Below are positions 56,701 to 64,000 of a stretch of DNA of 64,000 nucleotides, piece by piece (position 1 is the stretch's first letter; each line of letters opens with the position of its first letter). Under the pieces are notes generated by a model. That model was not told the origin of the DNA and made no database searches. It worked only from the letters and a program-made list of their open reading frames with translations. Location of the stretch: the NCBI GenBank assembly GCA_947471745.1, contig CANJKZ010000430.1:67001-131000 (forward strand), in the 5' to 3' direction. A program made the position numbers and the translations under genes. This stretch comes from Closterium sp. Naga37s-1. Its lineage: Eukaryota > Streptophyta > Zygnematophyceae > Desmidiales > Closteriaceae.

Positions 56701-57762
56701 GGGGACTGACTCGTCAAAACGGACGTCACGGGAGTCAAAGAACCGGTGAAGGGGAGGGTGGAAAAATGTGAAGTCAGACGAGTCCTCGGGGAAACCAAGG
56801 AAGACACAGGAAATGGCGCGAGACGAGATCTTGTCCGCGGAGGTGTCGCGAACACGTGCCAAGCAACCCCAGACACGAAAGCGCGACGCATTACCAGGGG
56901 ACCTGGTCCAAAGACTGGTCGGTGAAGCCCCTGGCCGAGAGACACGTGGCCAGAGGTTCAACTGGTGAGCAGCGTACCGAACCGCGTAGGGCCACAGAAA
57001 ATGGGGCGCACGGGCGTGAATCATGGAGGTGCGTGCGATATCCATGACCAAGCCTATGCGGCGCTCAGCAACCCCATTCTGCTGTGGGTCTCTGGAAGTG
57101 TCCAGGACTGACGGATGCCCTGTTCGCGACAGAATCCGGCGAGAACGCCGGAGCGAAACTCACCCCCACGGTCGGAGTGAAGACAACTGACACGACGGCC
57201 ACGAGTGCCCTCAGTGGTGAGTAACCACCGGATCAGCGTAGAAGTCACGTCGGACTTCTTCGCCAGAGGAAACACGGTGGTGTAGCGAGAGTAGTCGTCA
57301 ACGACCACCAGAAAGAAACTCTCTCGCTCAGGGCCAGGGCGAGAGGCGGGGCCCCAGACGTCCAAGTGGAGAGTCTCGAAGGGCTCGGTGGCCGGACGAA
57401 GGGAGGAGGAGTGAGGGGTGGCGCGCAGCCGACCCTCGACGCAAGGGGCGCAAGGTGGTGCAAGCGAAGGCGGTAGCGACGGCAAGACTCGCGGGAGGCC
57501 TAAGACGAGACGCTGACTAGACATAGTGCACAGGCGAGGAATGGACGGGTGACCAAGGCGGTGGTGGTACAGAACGGTGGGGTGGGCAAGCGACCGACAC
57601 GAACAAGACGCAGCAACCGGACTAGACGCTGGAACCTGACCAGACACAGCTACCTGGTGGGAGGCGGCAACCTAGTGAGACGCGGGGACCCGACGGGGGG
57701 CAGTGACAGGGGTCGGAGGTAGCTGCTGCTGCTGCTGCTGCTGCTGCTGCCGCTGCTGCTGC

Positions 57763-57796
<34 letters not shown>

Positions 57797-59339
57797 GCTG
57801 CCGCTGCTGCTGCCTCTCTCGAGGGCCAGTGTGAAGTGTGTAGAGACCAGAGCCCGGCTCAGCGTGAAAGGTGGCCAGGGGCGTGTACGTCTCACCGTCT
57901 ACACAGGTCGCAGTGTCCCCAGAAGGCTCAATCCAAACACCCACGTGACTGTCCACGAGCGGCCTCAAACCCACCAAGTTCCTGGAGAACGAGGGGACGT
58001 GAAAGCCGGTCAGGAAACCCGAGGGAACAGCCGGACCCGGAAGCGTAGTAGAGTAGCGAGGGGCAGGGCCCTCGACGCCGTAGGCCGCGCGAAGAGTGTC
58101 AGTGAGCTGAGCAAAGCACTGACCCGGTAGGTGGCGGCGGTCACAGCGAAAGCCACTACGAGTACCTGTCTGAACGATATAGGGGCAGGGAGGGTGGGCG
58201 TCACCACGCGACAGCTGACGCGGTCCTGACCCCTGCTGCTGCCCCTGTTGCTGCCCCTGCTGCTGCTGTGGCCGCTGCGAGAGGAGTGGCTGCTGCTGCT
58301 GCTGCTGTCGCTGAGCCAGGTACCAAGCCGCCACTCCAGCACCTGCAGCTGGCAGTCTCGCAGGTGCCCGACTAACCCGAGCGGCACCTCCACTAGCCGC
58401 AGTAGAGGAGTCACTAGACGCGGCACCAGGCGCTTCACCAACTCCTGCACTCCCACCACCACTGCCCGCAACGCCACCTCCGCCGCCTCCGCTGTCGCCC
58501 GCACCCTTGCCGCCCCTCCTGCCACTCCGAGCTCTAGACCGCGCAGAAGTCGTAACAGCAGCTGTGGTCACGTCAGTAGCGGCAGTGGCGAGGGAGGCAG
58601 TAAAGGTGGGCAGCTGAGGGACAGTGCACCCGTGGAACAGTGGCGGGGGCACAGCACCAGAGGCGGAGGCTACCGAGCGGAGGTTGCTCTCGACATCCTT
58701 GAGGGCAGACTCAAGAACGCCGATAGTGAGCTCGCTAGGGTGCTTCAGAAGAAGCGCGTCACGAACCGAGGCAAGGCGGTCAGGGAGGCTAGTGGCGATG
58801 AAATAGATAGTAATCGCCATGGGGGGGGAGAGCAGTTCAAGCTATGCGTCAGTGCAGGCAGCGCGGTTGCTAGAATCCAGTGAACGCAGGTGAGCGATCA
58901 AGTCAGCAGAGCGCTCAAACGAGGCGAGGTCAGGAAACAGGAAGGGGAGGAACAGGCGACCGAGAGAGACAGTGGTGGGAGTAGCGTAGCGGGCCTTGAT
59001 CGCCGTCAGGAGCTCACTAGCCATGCGAGCCTGGGTGAAGTGGGTCTCCTCAGACTCAGGGAGGAGGCTGCTGAGGGCGATGTAGGCCGCAGCGTCGCAC
59101 GACCTCCAGGCTGTCAGCGCAGCACGCTGACGTGCAACACGATCTCTGTCCGCAGTGGTGGCGTCAGCGGATAAGGAATCAGGATCGGGGGGCGCACGGA
59201 GGTCACCGGAAGCGTGCTCCCACAGGGACTCGTCTGCCTGAACCTGACTCTCTAGGAGGCGCTGCGCACGCAGGAGCCATACATAGAACTCGAGCGGCCT
59301 ACCCTCGGAGTCAAAACGGAGGACTCTAGGCGTCGCCAT
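53787..59339 (-). pseudogene. copia gag-pol pseudogene of element E
   Basis: Minus strand, start ATG at 59339 (MATPRVLRFDSEGRP). Gag is broken by CAG to TAG at 58842-58844. It has the zinc variant CPYIVQTGTRSGFRC-DRR-H-LPGQ-C. The protease segment (LDSG motif) is deleted between AAYGVEGPAP and RYSTTLPGPAVP. A second TAG is at 57672-57674. Integrase follows (HHRLGHPSIP, CAPC, DVWGPAS, HSDRGGEF) with a frameshift near 57060 in the catalytic-Glu region. The linker is Pro/Gln-rich instead of Gly-Ala. A frameshift near 54960 precedes an otherwise clean RT (YVDD near 54640) and RNase H (HINIRYFLLRELQRRGQAR), cut by G at 53787. It is more divergent from A, C, D and F than they are from each other. 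Confidence 0.92.
57720..57815 (-). repeat. CAG/CTG repeat encoding poly-Gln in element E
   Basis: CTGCTGCTGC runs with CCG interruptions; the minus strand encodes a Gln-rich stretch with Arg interruptions between protease-integrase parts. A second Gln/Arg-rich tract lies at about 55870-56060. Confidence 0.9.
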
Positions 59340-59925
59340 AGCGGAAGCGTGGAGAAATCGTCTAGAAGGCCGGAGTAGGGCGCGGCAAGTAGTGCAGTAC
59401 GGGACGAGAAGGGAGGGACGTAACAGGACGAGCACGGCGCGGCGGAAAGGGCAAGCGCGGGGCAACCGGGCGGGCAGGGCGCAGGGCGCGACGTGCAGGG
59501 CGCAGGGCGCGACGGGCAGGGCGCAACAGGTGCGGACAGGCAGGGCGCAGCTGGCGCGACGGGCAGGGCGCAATGGGCGCGACGGGCAGGGCACAACGGG
59601 CGCGGACGGGCAGGGGGCAACGTGCGCGACGGGCAGGGCGCAAAAGGCGCAGACGGGCAGGGCATGACGCGCGCGCGGATGGGCAGGGCGTAACGCGCGC
59701 GGACGGGCGGACGGGCAGGGCGTAACGCTCGCGGACGGGCAGGGCGCAGGGCGCGACGGGCGGGGACGGAACGGGACAGGCGCGACGTGACGGGACGAGA
59801 CGGGCAGACGCGACGCGACGGGACTGGACAGACGGGCGCGCCGCGACCGGAAGGTACGAAAACCGGCCTTAGGGATCTGTTCATAACTGAGGAGCTTAAT
59901 TGAGGAGCCCTTGCAGTGCTCTGAG
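59340..59925 (-). other. GC-rich leader and possible PBS of element E
   Basis: Degenerate GGGCAGGGCGC repeats (about 59450-59770) upstream of gag on the minus strand. TGTAACTCAGAGCACTG near 59925 could be a decayed primer-binding site. No matching 5' LTR follows, so the 5' end of E is lost. Confidence 0.55.
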
Positions 59926-60034
59926 TTACAATCGATAAGAAGCATACCCGCTGGCTATTAAAAAAAAGCCAGTCTGATATTTTGGGGTTTTTTTTTTTTT
60001 TTTTTTGTCTGAAGCATATTTCCCAGGGTACGGT
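59926..60034. other. A/T-rich junction sequence left of element F
   Basis: Contains a TGGCT/AGCCA hairpin with an A-rich loop, a run of about 20 T, and GTCTGA motifs. CAGGGTACGG at 60024 is cut by element F. ACGGT (60030-60034) is the left flank of F. Confidence 0.5.
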
Positions 60035-60160
60035 TGTCAGAATCAAATGTGCAGGAATGGTTGGATTAGCAAGAGTTGGGGTACAAGTACCAACCCTAGA
60101 AGTGCTGTACCCCATAAGGAGTGCCCCACTATAGCCTACAAGTAAGATTCTACTTTGACA
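60035..60160 (-). repeat. 3' LTR of element F
   Basis: TGTCAAAGTAG...TTCTGACA on the minus strand; contains TAGGCTATAGTGGGG. Confidence 0.92.
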
Positions 60161-60183
60161 CACCCCCATAGGCTAAGTGGGGG
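60161..60183 (-). other. polypurine tract region of element F
   Basis: The minus strand reads CCCCCACTTAGCC then TATGGGGGTG immediately before the 3' LTR. Confidence 0.75.
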
Positions 60184-60439
60184 ACAACAAGACGGTCACA
60201 AGACCAGTCAAGCAAGACAACAGAACAAAGCAAAGCAAAGCTCAAGGTGGATCTCAAGGACACCACATAATCCGAGCACAAGCAAGCGGCCACAAGGCCA
60301 GTTCACATGCAGAGTTATAATAGCAAGGCAGTACACTGATCACAACCTAGCAAGAGTAAACATGCAGGTATAAAGATATATATCAGTGTACAACAAGTGC
60401 AAGTCAAGCAACCAGCAGGTGAGGCAGAGTGGGCACAAG

Positions 60440-62651
60440 CCCAAGAGCAGTGCAGAAACGCTGATGATCACCAGACCCAAGGGCCTTGGTGAACACATCA
60501 GCAGTGTTGGCCCGCGAGGCCACGTAGGAAAGGCGGAGCTGACGACGCTGCTGCAGCTCACGCGCAAGGAAGTAGCGAAGAGCAATGTGCTTTGTTCTGT
60601 GCTACAGTCTCTGCTCGCGACACAAGGCAAGCATTGCCTTGTTGTCGACGTACAGAACTGGAGGAGAGGTCTCCAAGCGAGGAGAGTGGCGAGTGGCCGC
60701 CGTGTCGTCCGCGGCGGGGTCACCCCCCTCAGCTGGGCCAGAGGAGTCAGAAGAGATCTCCACTGGCTCATCCAAGGGGGGTGGGTCTACCTGAGACACA
60801 CCTGAGGGAGCAGGACCCTGTGGGGGGAGTGGGTCTACCGGGGGGGGGGACTGGTACCAGGAAGAGAGGCGCTAGGGGGACCGGGTGAGACGCGTGCGGG
60901 TGTAGCCTGTAGAAACAGTCAGACCCGTCAATGGTGACGTCCTGGGAGGAGAAAAATCGACGCGAGCGCGGGTGGTAGAACTGCCACGGCGGGGCGTCAG
61001 TGGGGAAGCCAAGGAAGACGCAGCGGAGAGTGCGAGAGGTGAGCTTGCTCGCTTTGGCATCGCGAACAAGGGAGAGCGCGCCCCAGACCCGAAACACCGA
61101 CGCATCGCGAACCTTCCCCGTCCACCGGAGTGTGGGCGAGGTCTCTGGCGCAGAGACACGGGGCCAGAGGTTGAGCTGATGCGCAGCGTATCGGACCGCA
61201 AACGGGCACAGAAAATGGGGAGCTGCCGCATGGATCATGGAGGTACGAGCAACCTCCATGATCAAGCCAATGTGACGCTCAGCAATCCCATTTTGCTGAG
61301 GAGAGGCCGGAAGCGTGAACGTCTGGCGGATGCCCTCGTCTCGACAGAACTCCTCAAGGAGGCCAGAAGAGAACTCACCGCCCCTGTCAGAGTGCAGACG
61401 CAGGACTGGCAAGTCCCGCCGAAACCGCTCGCGCAGCTGGTGACGAGTAGCACGGATCCAGGGGATCAAAACACCGCTGACGTCTGCCTTGCGCCGCAAG
61501 GGGAAGACGGTGGTGTAGCGTGTGTAGTCGTCAACAACCAGCAGGAAGTAGCGCTCCTGGTCCGTTCCACTGACGGGGGCCGGGCCCCACACGTCCATGT
61601 GGAGCGTCTGCAGAGGAGCAATGGTCGGAGGAAACTCGGAGGAGTGAGGAGCGGCGCGCTGCCGCCCCTCGATGCAAGGAAGGCACGGCGGGGCAGGCGA
61701 GCGCGGGAGGGGGGGCAGGGACCTGGGAAGGCCATAGACAAGGAGACGGGAGTGCATGCTGCGGAGACACGGCAGAGAGGGGTGACCGAGGCGGTGGTGC
61801 CAGAGGAGAGTCTGGTGGGAGAGTAACCGACACGAGCAAGACGCTGCAAGCTGACCAGACGCAGATACCTGACTCGACGCAGTCGCCTGACCTGACACAG
61901 CCACATGTGCAGACTCAGTGGTCAGTGTGTACAGACCGGACCCAGGCTGATGAGTGAACGTAGCAAGGTGACAGCCAGTCCGTGAGCACGTACAGATCGC
62001 CACTGGCTATCCTCCAGGAATAAAGGTATCAACTCATACATCATGGAGAACTGCGTTGCTCAACAAGTTCGTCGAGAACGCGGGGAGGTGGAGACATGAG
62101 AGAGAACCGGAGGGGAGTGCCGGATACGGGAGGACAGTGGAGGCTCGCGCGACTACTGGGCCCCCAGTGGGGTCAGCGAGTGAGACTGGGACAGGTGCTG
62201 CGAGTGGTGTGACTGTGGTGCAATCACGAAAGAAGCTACGTGACGCGCCTGAGTCAAGTGTGAAAGTGTGCAATGCCTCAGCTGAGGCAGGACCTGTGGC
62301 AGTAGACGCACTAGCACCTAGAGCGGTGGCAGACTCACGAGCACCTAGAGCTGCAGCAGACTCACTAGCACCTAGAGTGGCAGCAGACTCACGAGAACTG
62401 AGAGCAGCAGCCGCTACACAACCAGGGACGCATCGCTGAGAAGCACAGTCGCGAAGCCGCTGCAGGGAGAAGGTGCCCTGCGGACGCTGCTGCCGCCGCT
62501 GTGCAGTACCCATAAAACCAAAACCCCCACCAGCAGGACTGCCTCGCTGAATAACCCACTCACGAAGCTGCTGAGGGGTGGGGTTGTCTGGGAGAGGCAG
62601 TGACTGCTGCTGTCCACCCCTAGACGCTGCAACTACCGTGATAGTGGGCAC
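60440..62651 (-). pseudogene. copia protease-integrase-RNase H remnant of element F
   Basis: Minus strand. It begins within the gag C-terminal part and lacks the capsid and zinc region. Protease LDSGASRSFF is intact. Two in-frame stops follow: TGA at 62034-62036 (Trp in D) and TAG at 62007-62009 (Gln in D). Integrase is otherwise complete: HHRLGHPSL, CLPC, DVWGPAP, HSDRGGEFSS and NGIAERHIG. The linker then joins directly to RNase H (SPRLETSPP to VLYVDNKAMLALC near 60650), deleting all of RT. The tail ends with NTADVFTKALG near 60500. Confidence 0.9.
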
Positions 62652-63575
62652 GACAGGCAGTGACAGTCAGTAGCAGCGGCGCAAGGGCATTAGTAGTGAC
62701 TGCTGTAATGACCGTGGAGGCCAGTAGAGTATGTGAGCAGCAGGGCACAGGCTAGCGTAGTAACAGCAGTAGTGCCAGTAGTTGCAGCAAGGGTGGCTCG
62801 GCAGGGCAGCAGGATTGCAAGCGGCAGCAGTAGCTTATCAGCAGCAGTAGCTTATCAGCAGCAGTAGCAGCACCAGCACGAGCAGCAGCAGCAATAGTAG
62901 CAGCAGGGCGGCTCGGTGGGGCTGGCGAATGAGGCAGGGCGGCGCAGCTTGGGTTGGGCAGAGCGGCTCGGGCTGGGCGGCGCGGCTCGGCCTGGGCGGC
63001 GCGGCTCGGCAGGGCTGGGCGGCGCGGCTGGGCAAGGCAGGGCGCGCTGGGCTGCGGGGCACGCTGGCGCACTGGCTGCGGGGCGCGCTGGCGCGCTGGG
63101 CTGCAGGGCGCGCTAGCGCGCTGGGCAGTAGGGCGCGCTGGCGCTTTGGGCTGCGGGGCGCGCTGGCGAGCTGGGCTGCAGGTCGCGCTGGCGCGCTGAG
63201 CAGCGGGGCGCGCTGGCGCAGGGGCTGCGCGCGGCCAGTAGGGGGCGCGCGGGGCAAGGGGTTGCTCGCGGGTAGCAGGGGCGCGCGGGGCAGGGGCTTC
63301 TCGCGGGCAGCAAGGGCGCGCGGGGCAGGGGCTGCTCGCGGGCAGCAGGGGCGCGCGGGGCAGGGGGCGGGCGCTGCAGGTAGTGCACGGGCAGCGCGCA
63401 GGTGGCGCAGGTCGGGCGCAAGCGGCGCGCGAGCGGGGCACAGGCAGCGCGTTCGCGGGGCGCAGGCAGCGCGCTAGGGCAGGCAGTGCGAGTAGCTGCA
63501 GGGCAGCGCGACACTGTGCGAGCAGGGCCGGACAGCGCAAGGGCGCTTCGGGCAGGAACTAGCGGAACTATCGGT
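62652..63575 (-). other. GC-rich leader of element F
   Basis: About 0.9 kb of degenerate GGGGCGCGCTGGCGC-type repeats. Low-complexity Ala/Arg/Pro frames on both strands are not accepted as genes. Confidence 0.7.
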
Positions 63576-63615
63576 GGGCCCTAATAACCTAATAGGTTTC
63601 CTGCTCTGAATACCA
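63576..63615 (-). promoter_or_regulatory. PBS, hairpin and GGGCCC block of element F
   Basis: Minus strand: TGGTATTCAGAGCAG (PBS, 63601-63615), stem AACCT/AGGTT with loop ATT (63586-63598), then ATTAGGGCCCACCGATAG with its palindrome at 63576-63581. Confidence 0.72.
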
Positions 63616-63741
63616 TGTCAGAATCAACTGTGCATGAATGGTTGGATTAGCAAGAGTTGGGGTACAAGTACTAACCCTAGAAGTGCTGTACCCCATAAGG
63701 AGTGCCCCACTATAGCCTACAAGTAAGATTGTACTTTGACA
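63616..63741 (-). repeat. 5' LTR of element F
   Basis: 126 bp; four mismatches to the left copy. It lies directly upstream of the PBS on the minus strand. Confidence 0.92.
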
Positions 63742-64000
63742 ACGGCTACTCTGATTTTACAGGTTTAGCAAAACCACAAGTCTGAAGTACTCAGACTTCA
63801 CACTGCCAAATCAGACCACCACTGCTGCACAGCACTGCCAAGAATGTACCACGTGAGTCGCAGAGCTGACCAACTTGGCTGCTTGAGCACTGACTTTTCC
63901 CCGCTGATATCGCGTGGCTGCTGCGGTGGTCCCACGTGAATGAAACAGCGGGGCAAGTTGGCAGATTTCTAAGGGATTTGGGTGGCAAAAGTTGCCAAGT
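63742..64000. other. right-edge sequence, possibly part of a TCTGA-rich element
   Basis: No coding sequence. It contains a perfect inverted repeat AAGTCTGA/TCAGACTT around AGTAC (63778-63798) and further TCAGA motifs, similar in style to the hAT-like MITE at 9850-10368. Confidence 0.4.

Larger units (their letters stand above)
60035..63741 (-). mobile_element. copia deletion derivative F (3.7 kb)
   Basis: 126-bp LTRs (60035-60160 and 63616-63741, four mismatches) on the minus strand, with PBS and polypurine tract intact. Flanks ACGGT and ACGGC fit a 5-bp duplication with one change. The gag N-terminal part and all of RT are missing, while terminal cis-acting sequences are kept, so it could only move with help from others. 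Confidence 0.92.

Noticed and set aside
59926-60034. 5' LTR of element E
   Set aside because: No match to the E 3' LTR near 44.9-45.0 kb was found; treated as unrelated junction sequence.

Overview
The window is nuclear DNA of a green-lineage eukaryote. Evidence: intron-rich genes with GT-AG introns, a beta-tubulin, a plant-type Miro GTPase, a Hop2 recombination factor, and Ty1/copia retrotransposons primed by a plant-like initiator-Met tRNA site. High GC, many simple repeats and a secreted papain-LysM protease (a combination known from volvocine algae) point to a green alga. I favour a streptophyte (charophyte) alga such as a zygnematophyte, but this is an inference from gene style only.

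Layout: (1) 1-11.5 kb is a pile of plus-strand copia elements. Element A (1-3853, coding part intact in the window) sits inside a fragment of element B (3854-4222). B is joined exactly at a primer-binding site to decayed element C (4223-11164). C carries a 519-bp hAT-like MITE (9850-10368) with its own target duplication. A solo LTR with perfect 5-bp duplications follows (11320-11460). (2) 12.2-44.7 kb is a gene island: beta-tubulin (minus, 4 exons); a probable phosphoglycerate-mutase/alkaline-phosphatase-like gene (plus, model incomplete); Miro (plus, 14 exons over 11 kb, fully reconstructed at 730 aa); a secreted papain-EGF-LysM-Kazal protein (plus, 8 exons, 1065 aa); Hop2 (plus, 7 exons, 376 aa); and a C2-plus-coiled-coil protein (plus, 6 exons, 333 aa, one GC-AG intron). 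(3) 44.9-63.7 kb is a second retrotransposon stack: minus-strand copia element E, split by full-length copia D (plus, 45320-52191) and by a small non-autonomous LTR element G (52221-53786), then the deletion-derivative copia F (60035-63741, minus).

The gene island shows no operon-like logic; the genes are unrelated housekeeping, organelle, cell-wall/defence and meiotic functions. The retroelements are closely related and share an unusual zinc-knuckle variant, a poly-glycine gag tail, a hypervariable integrase-RT linker, a hairpin just after the primer-binding site, and an inverted repeat spanning the polypurine tract and LTR. The other striking signal is that several Miro exons are flanked in their introns by truncated copies of themselves.
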